Assembly: GCA_964394665.1 (NCBI GenBank)
Contig: CAYMYN010000034.1
Location: 1-45,596 of the forward strand
Length of the DNA stretch: 45,596 nt
DNA from: CAYMYN01 sp964394665
Lineage (GTDB): Bacteria > Planctomycetota > UBA1135 > GCA-002686595
Reading direction: 5' to 3'
The position numbers were made by a program, and so were the translations under genes. The notes under the pieces were generated by a model. It saw only the letters and a list, made by a program, of their open reading frames with translations. It had not been told where the DNA came from and did not search any database. Shown piece after piece: positions 34,443-42,588 of the stretch (position 1 is the stretch's first letter; every line of letters begins with the position of its first letter).

Positions 34443-35015
34443 ATGGGCGTCCGGGCCACCGACCTGCGCAAAGGGGCCGTCATCGAGAAAGATGGCGACC
34501 TGCTCTTGATCACCGAGTACCACCACCACACGCCGGGCAACCTGCGGGCCATCATCCACATCAAGACCAAGAACCTGCGCACGGGCTCCTCGGGTCAGAT
34601 CCGCGCCGGCTCCTCGGACTCCTTCGAGGTGGCCTACCTGGACCGCAAGCGCTGCGAGTACCTCTACAAGGAGCCCAGCGGCGACTACATGTTCATGGAC
34701 ACGGAGAACTACGAGCAGTTCCCGCTGCCCGACGAGCTGGTCGCCGACCGCATGGGCTACGTGAAGGAGAACACGACCATCGAGGTCACCTTCCACGGAG
34801 CGACCCCGATCGACGTGTTGCTGCCCACGACGGTCGAGCTGACCGTCACCGAGTCCGAGGCCGCGGTCAAGGGCAACACGGCGACCAACGTCAAGAAGGA
34901 AGCGATCGTCGAGACGGGCATGATGGTCAAGGTCCCGCTCCACATCCAGGTCGGCGACAAGATCAAGGTCAACACCGACACCGGCGACTTCATGGGCCGC
35001 GTGCAGGGCGACTGA
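34443..35015 (+). CDS. efp: Elongation factor P with unusual tip loop
   Basis: 190 aa, normal length, with all three beta-barrel domains (KOW-like start, OB domain from about residue 70, C-terminal domain with VKVPLHIQVGDKIKVNTDTG). EF-P relieves ribosome stalling at proline runs. In E. coli the tip of domain I has PGK with a modified Lys34; here it is HHHTPGNLRAI, so the tip residue is Asn33. Neither beta-lysylation nor arginine rhamnosylation is possible at this position. The next gene is convergent, 7 bp away, so no terminator fits between them. Confidence 0.95.
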   Translation: MGVRATDLRKGAVIEKDGDLLLITEYHHHTPGNLRAIIHIKTKNLRTGSSGQIRAGSSDSFEVAYLDRKRCEYLYKEPSGDYMFMDTENYEQFPLPDELVADRMGYVKENTTIEVTFHGATPIDVLLPTTVELTVTESEAAVKGNTATNVKKEAIVETGMMVKVPLHIQVGDKIKVNTDTGDFMGRVQGD

Positions 35016-35022
35016 TCGTCCG

Positions 35023-36507
35023 TCACGGGCGGAGATAGACCTCGAGGTCGAGGTCGCGGCCCTGGGCATCGACCTCGAAGCGGCGCACGAGGTGGCACTC
35101 CTCGCGCAGCCAGCGCTGCACCGCGATCTGGTCGGCGGGGCGCAGCTCCGCCAACCACTGCGGGCGGTAGACGACCCAGACCGTGCGCTGGCGGCGGTTC
35201 CAGTGGCGCGGCGCGCGGGTGAAGAAGTAGTTCAGCGAGGAGACGCGCACCGGGTTGCGCAGGTCGGTCGAGCCCTGGCCGAGGTACAGCTCCCCGAGCT
35301 TCGAGGCGTGGCCCACCAGGAGATCGCCCGGCTGCCGGCGCTCGGCGACGTACTCGTAGGCCTCGCGCCATCGCGCCCGCCCCGCATGCCCCTGGGTGAG
35401 GAGGAGCATCGACTCGGCGAGCAGCGGCAGGACCAGGAGCGCCAACAGCACCGGCGAGACCCGCGGGGCGCCCGCGGAGGGGGCCGCCGGGGCGACCACC
35501 AGTGTCGCCGCGAGCAGCGCCACCCAGGGCAGCAGGACGAACACGTACTGCGCGGTCATCTGGGCCAGGAACGAGAGCGCCAGGGCCGCGCCAAAGGCCA
35601 CCAGGCACACGGCCGCGGCCAGGAGCGGGAAGGCCTCGCGCCGGCGCAGGGCGAGCAGGGCCCCCACCAGCGCCCCGGCGAGCAGCAGGGGCGTGAAGTG
35701 GAAGCCCGAGGTCAGCGCCAAGTGCAAGGGCTCGGCGAGCGGTTTCTGGCTGGCGTGGTGGACGATCCAGCTCCAACCCCAGGGCACGGCGCACAGGCCG
35801 GCGACGGCCCCCAGGAGCGCCAGCCGGTTCGCGACGCGCCGCGTCGGCGCCGGGAGCTCGGCCCCCACGAGACGCGGCGCGAGGGGCGCCAGCAGCAACG
35901 CCGGGAGGAGGAAGGCGCTCGTGGGGTGGAAGGCGATCGCGCCGGCCGCGAGCGCCAACCCGGCGAGCGCCTTCCATGCCCGGCCCGCGAGTAGCCCCCG
36001 CGTCCACAGACCCGCCCCCACGAGCGAGGTCGCCTGGGCAAAGGTGTAGAAGCGCGCGCTCGTCGACCAGAACAGGTGCCAGGGCACGACCGCGACGAGC
36101 AGCGCCGCCACCGCCGCGCGCTCGCGCCCCACCGCCCCCCGGAACGCCCAGAAGGTCAGCGGGATGCAGGCCCAACCGGCGAGCGCGGGGGCCAGGCGCA
36201 GGGCGAACTCGGTCGGCTCCCCGCCCAGCAGCTCCACGGTCCAGCCGATCAGGAGGTAGCCGAGCGGGTTCGCGATCTGGCCGCCCAGGGAGTGGTGGTA
36301 GTCGGCCCAGGTCAGGGCCTCGTCGAGCCACAGCCCGAAGGTCTGGAGACGCACGAACCGCAGCAGGCCGAGCACCAGCGCCAGGGCCAGGATCGCCCGC
36401 GCGCCGACGAGCCCCCCGCCCACCGCGAACGCGGCGCGCTCGGAGGGCGCGGTCGCGGGGGCTCGGGCGGACTCGGGGCGGGATTCCACGCGCCAGGAAG
36501 CTCCCAA
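35023..36507 (-). CDS. GT39-type membrane glycosyltransferase
   Basis: 494 aa, about ten to twelve membrane helices. The first periplasmic loop has GLWLDEALTWADYHHSLGG, containing the acidic DEA motif of polyprenol-phosphate-sugar transferases; the HPTSAFLLPALLL helix follows mid-protein. The C-terminal soluble part (about residues 395-494) has PGDLLVGHASKLGELYLGQG. It would glycosylate a lipid or protein on the periplasmic side. The start is TTG 36507 or the GTG at 36489. It is convergent with efp and divergent from the PEGA lipoprotein. Confidence 0.78.
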   Translation of the reverse strand: MGASWRVESRPESARAPATAPSERAAFAVGGGLVGARAILALALVLGLLRFVRLQTFGLWLDEALTWADYHHSLGGQIANPLGYLLIGWTVELLGGEPTEFALRLAPALAGWACIPLTFWAFRGAVGRERAAVAALLVAVVPWHLFWSTSARFYTFAQATSLVGAGLWTRGLLAGRAWKALAGLALAAGAIAFHPTSAFLLPALLLAPLAPRLVGAELPAPTRRVANRLALLGAVAGLCAVPWGWSWIVHHASQKPLAEPLHLALTSGFHFTPLLLAGALVGALLALRRREAFPLLAAAVCLVAFGAALALSFLAQMTAQYVFVLLPWVALLAATLVVAPAAPSAGAPRVSPVLLALLVLPLLAESMLLLTQGHAGRARWREAYEYVAERRQPGDLLVGHASKLGELYLGQGSTDLRNPVRVSSLNYFFTRAPRHWNRRQRTVWVVYRPQWLAELRPADQIAVQRWLREECHLVRRFEVDAQGRDLDLEVYLRP

Positions 36508-36539
36508 AGCTGGACGCCGAAGGCAACGGGCGGTTCCAT

Positions 36540-36551
36540 GGACCGCGGTCC
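36540..36551. promoter_or_regulatory. Perfect 12 bp palindrome
   Basis: GGACCGCGGTCC, self-complementary, 18 nt before the ATG at 36570 in the short divergent region. A possible operator; no TANNNT element is nearby on either strand. Confidence 0.3.
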
Positions 36552-36569
36552 GCGAGCGGGCCCGAGAGA

Positions 36570-36977
36570 ATGCTGCGCACCGTCCGACTCCTCGTGCTCC
36601 TGCTCGCGCTCCCCGCGCTGGCCGCGTGCCGCGCGCGCCAGGTCCCGATCACGCTCGCCAGCGATCCGCCGGGCGCCGAGGTCTGGATCGGGGGCTCCGA
36701 CTCGGGGCTGGCCACGCCCTGCCGCATCGCGCTCGACCGCAAGCGCACGCACGACGTCGAGTTGCGCCTGCCCGGCTACCGCCCCGCGCGCCGGCGCCTG
36801 GTGCCGAACGGGGAGCGCCAATCGGTCTACTGGCGCGAGATGAGCGTCGGCCACCAGACCTGGGACTTCCCCCTGTTCCTCAACATCCACGACTTCTTCG
36901 CGCCCGCGCCGGTGCACCACCCGCTGGCCCCCGGCCGCATCTTCGTGCGCCTGCAGCGCGCGGCCGACGAGCCGTGA
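36570..36977 (+). CDS. PEGA-domain lipoprotein
   Basis: 135 aa. Lipobox LAAC near residue 20. About residues 26-75 form a PEGA domain (ITLASDPPGAEVWIGGSDSG, then LRLPGYRPARRRL), a small beta fold found in surface proteins. The tail ends in HHPLAPGRIFVRLQ. Function unknown, likely surface structure or binding. GTGA overlap with the gmhB gene suggests co-translation. Confidence 0.75.
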   Translation: MLRTVRLLVLLLALPALAACRARQVPITLASDPPGAEVWIGGSDSGLATPCRIALDRKRTHDVELRLPGYRPARRRLVPNGERQSVYWREMSVGHQTWDFPLFLNIHDFFAPAPVHHPLAPGRIFVRLQRAADEP

Positions 36978-37585
36978 GCGAGCTCGACGCGCCGCCCCGA
37001 GACCTGCGTCCAGCGGTCTTCCTCGACCGGGACGGCGTGCTCGTCGACGAGCTCGACTTCCTGACCGACCCCGACGCGCTGCGCCTCTATCCGGGGGTCC
37101 CCGAGGCCGTGCACGAGCTCAATTCCCGGGGCTGGGTGGTCGTGGTGGTGACCAACCAGAGCGCGGTCGCCCGCGGGCTGCTCGACGAACGCGGCCTGGG
37201 GGAGATCCACGAGCGCCTGCGGCAACGCCTGGCGCAGGGCGGGGCGCACCTCGACGCGATCTTCTACTGCCCCCACCATCCCGAGGCCGGCCAGGGCGCC
37301 TACCGCTGCGCCTGCGACTGCCGCAAGCCCGCCCCGGGGTTGTTGACCCGGGCCGCGCGCCTGCTGGGCCTCGACCTCTCGCGCAGTTGGATCGTGGGCG
37401 ACAGCGCGCGCGACCTCGAGGCCGGGGTTGCCGCCGGTGTGCGCGGGATCCTGGTCGCCACGGGCAAGGGCGGGCGCGAGCGGGCGCGGCTCGTGGCCGC
37501 CGGGCGCGCACCGGCGGTGTTCGTCCCCGACCTCGCCGCCGCCGTGCGCCACATCCGCGCGGCGGGCGAACGGCATCACTCGTAG
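36974..37585 (+). CDS. gmhB: D-glycero-D-manno-heptose 1,7-bisphosphate phosphatase
   Basis: 203 aa, HAD family. Motif I FLDRDGVLVDE has the nucleophile Asp, followed by VVVVTNQSAVARG. The zinc loop CPHHPEAG...CACDCRKPAPG has the Cys/His pattern of GmhB. The late motif IVGDSARDLEAG binds Mg. The enzyme removes the C7 phosphate in ADP-heptose synthesis for LPS. It starts by GTG overlapping the PEGA gene's TGA and ends overlapping the convergent GT2 gene by 10 bp. Confidence 0.9.
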   Translation: MSELDAPPRDLRPAVFLDRDGVLVDELDFLTDPDALRLYPGVPEAVHELNSRGWVVVVVTNQSAVARGLLDERGLGEIHERLRQRLAQGGAHLDAIFYCPHHPEAGQGAYRCACDCRKPAPGLLTRAARLLGLDLSRSWIVGDSARDLEAGVAAGVRGILVATGKGGRERARLVAAGRAPAVFVPDLAAAVRHIRAAGERHHS

Positions 37586-38583
37586 ATGCGCTCGATGCGA
37601 TAGGGCCGCAGGTTGCGCGCGTTGGTGTAGATGATGATCTCCCCCACCAACCCGAAGCCGATGATCTGGACCCCGAGCACGACGAGCAACACGCCCAGCA
37701 GGAACAGCGGACGCCCGTAGAGCTCGGACTGCGGCCAGAAGACCTTCTGGACCACCAGGGCGGTCACGATGAAGCCGCCCACGGCCGCCAACAGGGCACC
37801 CACGGTGCCGAAGAAGCGCAGCGGCTTGAGCGTGAAGTGCGTCAGGAAGACGACGCCCAGGATGTCGAGGAAGCGGCGCACGTAGACCCCGACCCCGAAC
37901 AGGTGCGCGCCGCCCCACTCCTGCAGGTGGCGCACGGGCACTTCGGTGCAGCGGTACCCCTGGCGGTGCGCGATGGCCGGCAGGAAGCGGTACATGTCGC
38001 CGTAGACCGTGAGCTCCTCGAGCACTTCGCGGCGCAGGGCGCGGAAGTGGCAGTTGAGGTCGTGGAAGGGCGCGCGCAGGATGCGCCGCATGAGCGCGTT
38101 GAAGGCCGCCGACTGCAGGCGGTTGGGTAGCGGCCCGATCTGCGGCCGACGCCAGGACGAGACCAGGTCCGCGCCCGCGTCGATCGCCTCGAGCAGGCGC
38201 CCGACGTCGTAGGGGTCGACCTGCACGTACTGCGGCGCGGTGACGATCACGCGGCCGCGCGCCAGCTCGAAGCCCTTGCCCAGGCAGACCGACTCGCCGA
38301 AGGGTTGGCTGAAGGGCAGGACCCGGACCTCGCTCGGACGCTCGCGGGCCAGGGCGCTGGCCTGTTCGTAGGCCGGGCCGCGCACGCCGTCGAAGACCAG
38401 GATCGCCTCGGCCGATCGCCCGAGGCGCGCGAGCTCCGCCAGCAGGGCCACGACGACCTCGCTGGCCGGCGCGTCGGCGGTCACCACCGGCACGATCAGG
38501 GTCACGTCGAGGTCGACCGCCGGGAACGCCGGCGTGGGCTCCGCCGACGGGGACGGAACCGGCGCTGCGGCGAGCTCAGCCAT
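37576..38583 (-). CDS. GT2 glycosyltransferase-like protein lacking the DxD motif
   Basis: 335 aa, GT2 fold like polyprenol-phosphate sugar transferases, with two C-terminal membrane helices (FGTVGALLAAVGGFIVTALVV; LFLLGVLLVVLGVQIIGFG). The neighbouring paralogue has DGD at the metal-binding site; here the same place reads APQ (residues 116-118, VTAPQYVQVDP), so metal-dependent transfer is doubtful. The first strand motif is VFDGVRG. It overlaps the paralogue by 8 nt and probably works with it as an inactive partner, or has diverged in function. Confidence 0.8.
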   Translation of the reverse strand: MAELAAAPVPSPSAEPTPAFPAVDLDVTLIVPVVTADAPASEVVVALLAELARLGRSAEAILVFDGVRGPAYEQASALARERPSEVRVLPFSQPFGESVCLGKGFELARGRVIVTAPQYVQVDPYDVGRLLEAIDAGADLVSSWRRPQIGPLPNRLQSAAFNALMRRILRAPFHDLNCHFRALRREVLEELTVYGDMYRFLPAIAHRQGYRCTEVPVRHLQEWGGAHLFGVGVYVRRFLDILGVVFLTHFTLKPLRFFGTVGALLAAVGGFIVTALVVQKVFWPQSELYGRPLFLLGVLLVVLGVQIIGFGLVGEIIIYTNARNLRPYRIERIYE

Positions 38584-39535
38584 GGAGGTCCTCGCCCAGG
38601 ATGCGGTTGCGGGTGCGGTCCCCGTGCAGGTTGCTGGCGCGCACGGCGAGCTCCGCGAGCAGGCCCAGCATCAGGAAGTACACGCAGGCCATGAACGTGA
38701 GCAGGTAGGCCAGGACGAGGATCTGTCCGGTCGTGCCGGAGAGCGCGCCGTCGTGCTCGGTCAGGCCCGTCACGAGCAACACCACGGTACCGAGCGCGAA
38801 GGGCAGGGCCAGCAGGGCGAAGTACTGCAGCGGCCGGCCCGTGAAGGAAGCGATCATCTTGATCGTGAGCAAGTCCAGCAGCACGCGCGTCGCCCGCCCC
38901 AAGCCGTACTTGCTGCGCCCGAAGCGCCGCGCGCGGTGGTTCACGACGAGCTCGCTGACGCGGGCCCCGCTGCGCGCCGAGATGGCCGGCAGGAAGCGGT
39001 GCTGCTCGGCGTAGATCGGCATCGCCTCGATCACCGTGCGCCGGAACACCTTCAGGGTGCAGCCCGTGTCGTGGATCGGGACGCCGGTGACGCGCGCGAT
39101 CAGTCGGTTGGCGAGGATCGAGGGCAAGCGCCGCAGCACGAACCCGTCCTGGCGTCGCTTGCGCCAGCCGGCTACGACGTCGAAGCCCTCGTCCAGGCGC
39201 GCCAACAGGGCCGGGATGTCGGCCGGGTCGTTCTGCAGGTCGCCGTCGAGGGTCACGACCAGCTCCCCGCGGGCCTGCTCGAAGCCGGCCGCCATGGCCG
39301 CGGTCTGGCCGGCCTGGTGCTGGAAGGCGACGATCCGCACGCGGGGCTCGTCGCGCCGCAGGCCGAGCATCACCGCCAGGCTGCGGTCGCGGGAGTGGTC
39401 GTCGACGTAGACGATCTCCCAGGTCCGACCGATGCCCTCGAGGACCGCCACCAGCTCGGCGTGCAGCACGGGCAGGTTCTCCTGCTCGTCGAAGCAGGGG
39501 ATCACGACGGAGAGGGCCGGGCGGGGGACGGACAT
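38576..39535 (-). CDS. GT2 glycosyltransferase (DPM/GtrB-like)
   Basis: 319 aa. Catalytic motifs intact: SVVIPCFDEQENLPVL, VYVDDHSRD, and TLDGDLQNDPADI with DGD at residues 97-99, then the RRFGRSKYGLGRA segment. Two C-terminal membrane helices. It would transfer a sugar from a nucleotide to polyprenol phosphate at the inner membrane, feeding the GT39 proteins in this window. A TATCGT hexamer lies 22 nt upstream. It is followed by its degenerate paralogue. Confidence 0.87.
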   Translation of the reverse strand: MSVPRPALSVVIPCFDEQENLPVLHAELVAVLEGIGRTWEIVYVDDHSRDRSLAVMLGLRRDEPRVRIVAFQHQAGQTAAMAAGFEQARGELVVTLDGDLQNDPADIPALLARLDEGFDVVAGWRKRRQDGFVLRRLPSILANRLIARVTGVPIHDTGCTLKVFRRTVIEAMPIYAEQHRFLPAISARSGARVSELVVNHRARRFGRSKYGLGRATRVLLDLLTIKMIASFTGRPLQYFALLALPFALGTVVLLVTGLTEHDGALSGTTGQILVLAYLLTFMACVYFLMLGLLAELAVRASNLHGDRTRNRILGEDLHG

Positions 39536-39557
39536 CGGGCGGCGCGCGGGGCTGGGG

Positions 39558-39563
39558 ACGATA
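39558..39563 (-). promoter_or_regulatory. Candidate -10 element TATCGT
   Basis: TATCGT on the minus strand, 22 nt before the ATG at 39535. It is divergent from the promoter at 39670-39699. Confidence 0.45.
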
Positions 39564-39669
39564 CGCCGCGCCGCTGGAGAAGGGGCGCGTCGACCCGCAC
39601 TCTCGGCGCTCGGAGGGCCCCTGCTCCAGTGCGCCGCCGCTCCGGAGCCCGCGCGGGCCCTTCCCAGTC

Positions 39670-39699
39670 TTGAGAATGTCGGCCCCCCGGGTGTACGAT
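39670..39699 (+). promoter_or_regulatory. Sigma-70-like promoter TTGAGA - 18 nt - TACGAT
   Basis: TTGAGA (39670-39675, 5 of 6 matches to TTGACA), 18 nt, then TACGAT (39694-39699), 9 nt before the GTG at 39709. It is the best promoter in the window and argues for GTG 39709 over the ATG at 39676, which lies between the two boxes. Confidence 0.6.
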
Positions 39700-39708
39700 C
39701 GGGCCGCC

Positions 39709-41040
39709 GTGGAGCACCCCGAACCGGTCCAGGTCCAGCGCGCCCCGGCGACGATCCTGCTCGGCCCCGGGCCGCGCCTGGAGCGCCTCGAGGCCCTCCT
39801 CCAGCGCCTGGGCGCGGGCCTCCCCCGCCGGCGCCTGCTCGACCTCGACGAGCTGCTCGCGCCCGCCGCGGAAGGCAGCCCGGCGCCGCGCCTGCTGCTG
39901 CTCGACGTCGACCTGGTGGCGCCCGAGGACCTGGGCCTGCCGCTGCGCGCCCTCCGACGCCACCCCGGGATGTCCCTGGGGCTCCTGGGCTCGGACTCCG
40001 GCACGCTCGCCGCCCGCCGCCTGCTCGCCCAACCGGGTGCGCGCTGGCTCGCCTGGCCCCTCGACCTGGAGCAGATCGAGGGCATCTTGCCTGCCCTCGC
40101 CCAGCCCGCGGCGCCGACCTCGAAGTCCCCCGCTCCCCCCGCGCCCCCGCGCGGCGAGCCGTCCCTTCCCTCCACCCCGCGCGGCGTCCAGGACGAGGCC
40201 ATCCGCCGTCAGGTCGAGGAGATCCTCGGGACCTCCCCGCGCGCGAATCCAAGCCCGGGCCCCGCCGCGACGGCCGCCCCCGAGCCCGCCCCGCGCGCGG
40301 CGCGCGCGACCGCGGCCCTGGCGCCGACGCCGCCCACCGGCACCCCGCCCGCGCCCAACGGCAGCCCCACCCCCGCGCCCCCCGCGCCGGCCCCCTGGTT
40401 CCGCGACCAGGTCGCCGACCTGGCGGACGTCGTGCAGCGCGCCGAGCTCGGCCTGGCGCAGGTCCGCGCCGCGGCGGAGGGCGCGGTCGGCGGCGACCTC
40501 GAGGAGCGCCTCGAGCGCCTGAGCGAGGAGTTCGTGCGCCTGGTGCAGTTCACGCGCACCCTGGGGTACCTGGTGGCGGCGCCGCCCCCGGGCGCGCAGC
40601 GCATCGAGTTCGGAGCCCTGCTCGAGGCCCAGTTGCGCTCCGCGCGCAGCGAACCCGACTGCCCCCGTTTCCTGTTCCGCACCACCGGGGACCTGTGGGT
40701 GCGCTCCGAGCGCTCGCTCCTGACGGAAGCCCTCGACGCCCTGCTGGGCCTGGCCCAACTGTGCGCCGGGCCGGAGGGCACGGTGCGCGTCGAGGTCCAG
40801 GCCCGCGAGGGCCAGGGGCGCTCGGTCGAGGCGCGGCTGGCGTTCCCCGCCGGCCCGCTGCGGGACCTCTCCCCCGAACGCATCCTCGAGCCCTATGGGC
40901 TGCGGCGCATCCTGCCGGCCCTGGGGGCGAACTCCCTGGCCGCCGCGCGCGGGATCCTCGTGGGCCAGGGTGGGTCGGCCGAGCTGTGGAAGCTCCCCGA
41001 CGGCACGCTCGAGTGGCGCGTGATCCTGCCCGCGGCCTGA
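39709..41040 (+). CDS. Histidine-less sensor kinase-like protein
   Basis: 443 aa from GTG 39709 (454 from ATG 39676). The N-terminal 120 residues form a receiver-like fold that keeps only one Asp (LLLLDVDLV) and has Trp in place of the switch Lys (AWPLDL). A Pro/Ala-rich linker follows. The C-terminal half has the arrangement of a HisKA plus HATPase protein, but the phospho-accepting His is missing in DLADVVQRAELGLAQVR, the N-box lacks its Asn (LTEALDALLGLA) and the G-boxes are degraded (ANSLAAARGILVGQGG). So kinase activity is unlikely; it probably binds a partner. It heads an operon with a sigma-54 activator. Confidence 0.75.
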   Translation: MEHPEPVQVQRAPATILLGPGPRLERLEALLQRLGAGLPRRRLLDLDELLAPAAEGSPAPRLLLLDVDLVAPEDLGLPLRALRRHPGMSLGLLGSDSGTLAARRLLAQPGARWLAWPLDLEQIEGILPALAQPAAPTSKSPAPPAPPRGEPSLPSTPRGVQDEAIRRQVEEILGTSPRANPSPGPAATAAPEPAPRAARATAALAPTPPTGTPPAPNGSPTPAPPAPAPWFRDQVADLADVVQRAELGLAQVRAAAEGAVGGDLEERLERLSEEFVRLVQFTRTLGYLVAAPPPGAQRIEFGALLEAQLRSARSEPDCPRFLFRTTGDLWVRSERSLLTEALDALLGLAQLCAGPEGTVRVEVQAREGQGRSVEARLAFPAGPLRDLSPERILEPYGLRRILPALGANSLAAARGILVGQGGSAELWKLPDGTLEWRVILPAA

Positions 41041-41118
41041 GGCGCCCGACCCGCCTGGGCTGCTCCCGGGGCCCCGGTCGCTAGGGATCGGCGAGCGGCT
41101 GGAGTCGGGGGCCCCCGG

Positions 41119-42588
41119 ATGTCGAACGGGATCGACATGTCGAGCCCGCCCCCCGTCCAACCCCGGCGGCGCGAGCCCCCGGCCCAGGGGGCGCGGGTGC
41201 TGGTGCTCGAGGCCGACGAAGGTTCGGCCCGCGAGCTCGGCGCGCAGCTCAGCGAGCGCGGGTACCGCGTGCGCACCTCGGGCGGCGGCCGCGCGCTCGA
41301 ACGGCTGCTGCGCTCGGAGGAGTTCGACGTCATCCTCGCCGACCCCGAGCTCGCGGCGGTGGGCGAGCTGCTCGCCCTGTGCGACGCCGACACGCCGCCG
41401 GCGGTGGTGCTCCTGGCCGCCTTCGGCTCGATCCACGAGGCGGTCGAGGCCATGCGCGCGGGCGCCGCGGACTACCTCACCGAGCCCGTGGGCGCCGATC
41501 AGCTCCTGCTCGCGGTCGGGCGCGCGGCGGAGGGGCGCGAGCTGCGCGCGGAGAACCGCCGCCTGCGCGCCGACCTCGGCGAGCGCTACGAGCTCGGCCG
41601 CATCCAGAGCCGCGACGCCGCGATGCGGCGCGTGTTCGAGACCCTCGAGGCCGTGGCCGACACCCGCGCCACGATCCTGGTCACGGGCGAGAGCGGCACG
41701 GGCAAGTCGCTGCTGGCGCGTTCGATCCACCAGCGCTCGAGCCGCCGCGCCGCGCCCTTCGTCGAGGTCAACTGCGGGGCGCTCCCCGACGCGTTGCTCG
41801 AGAGCGAGTTGTTCGGCCACGTGCGCGGCGCCTTCACCGGCGCGATCAAGGACCGCGCGGGCAAGTTCGAGGCCGCCGACGGCGGCACGATCTTCCTCGA
41901 CGAGATCGCCACCGCCAGTCCCGACCTGCAGGTCAAGCTCCTGCGCGTGCTGCAGGAGCGCCAGTTCGAGCGCGTGGGCGACGCGGCGACGCGCACCGTC
42001 GACGTGCGCGTGATCGCGGCCACCCACGCCGACCTCGCCGCGGAGGTCGCCGCCGGGCGCTTCCGCGAGGACCTCTACTACCGCCTGCACGTCGTCGCCG
42101 TGCACGTGCCGCCCCTGCGCGAGCGCCCCGCGGACGTGCCCTTCCTCGCCGCGCAGTTCGTGGCGCGCCTGGCGGACGAACACGGCCGCGGGGACCTCGA
42201 GCTCTCCCCCGAGGCGCTGGCGCGCCTGCTCGAGCATCCCTGGCCCGGCAACGTGCGCGAGCTCGAGAACGCCCTCGAGCGGGCGGTGCTCCTGGCGCGC
42301 GGCCCGCGCATCGAGCCCGAGGATCTGCCCCCCGGCCTGACCCCACGCCCCGGCTCCGGTCCGCGCGCCTTCGCCCCCAGCTTGCCTGACGCGGGCGAGC
42401 CCTATCCCTCCCTACGCGAAGCCCTCGAGGCGCCGGAGCGGGCCATCCTGATCGATGCCCTGCGCCGCTGCGGCGGACGGCGCAACGAGACCGCGCGCCT
42501 GCTGGCGGTCAACCGCGCGACGCTCTTCAACAAGATGCGCAAGTACGGGCTCCTCGGACTATCCTTCGAGCCCCCCCCGTCCCCATGA
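41119..42588 (+). CDS. Sigma-54 activator with atypical receiver
   Basis: 489 aa. The receiver keeps Asp75 (ILADPEL) and the early acidic pair (LEADEG), but the switch Thr is Ala (residue 100, LLAAFGS) and the conserved Lys is Glu122 (YLTEPV). The AAA+ domain is complete: GESGTGKS, GAFTGA at 237-242, IFLDEI, and REDLYYRL with the arginine finger. A Fis-type HTH ends it (GGRRNETARLLAVNRATLFNKM). It should activate RpoN promoters, perhaps independently of phosphorylation. The ATG at 41119 or 41137 is possible; the end overlaps the next gene by ATGA. The 78 bp upstream carry CTAGGGAT near 41081. Confidence 0.87.
   Translation: MSNGIDMSSPPPVQPRRREPPAQGARVLVLEADEGSARELGAQLSERGYRVRTSGGGRALERLLRSEEFDVILADPELAAVGELLALCDADTPPAVVLLAAFGSIHEAVEAMRAGAADYLTEPVGADQLLLAVGRAAEGRELRAENRRLRADLGERYELGRIQSRDAAMRRVFETLEAVADTRATILVTGESGTGKSLLARSIHQRSSRRAAPFVEVNCGALPDALLESELFGHVRGAFTGAIKDRAGKFEAADGGTIFLDEIATASPDLQVKLLRVLQERQFERVGDAATRTVDVRVIAATHADLAAEVAAGRFREDLYYRLHVVAVHVPPLRERPADVPFLAAQFVARLADEHGRGDLELSPEALARLLEHPWPGNVRELENALERAVLLARGPRIEPEDLPPGLTPRPGSGPRAFAPSLPDAGEPYPSLREALEAPERAILIDALRRCGGRRNETARLLAVNRATLFNKMRKYGLLGLSFEPPPSP

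Noticed and set aside
39502..42237. Open frame of about 900 codons on the minus strand opposite the signalling operon
   Set aside because: The plus strand encodes recognisable AAA+ and receiver motifs; the minus frame shows only Arg/Gly/Ala/Gln-rich translation.
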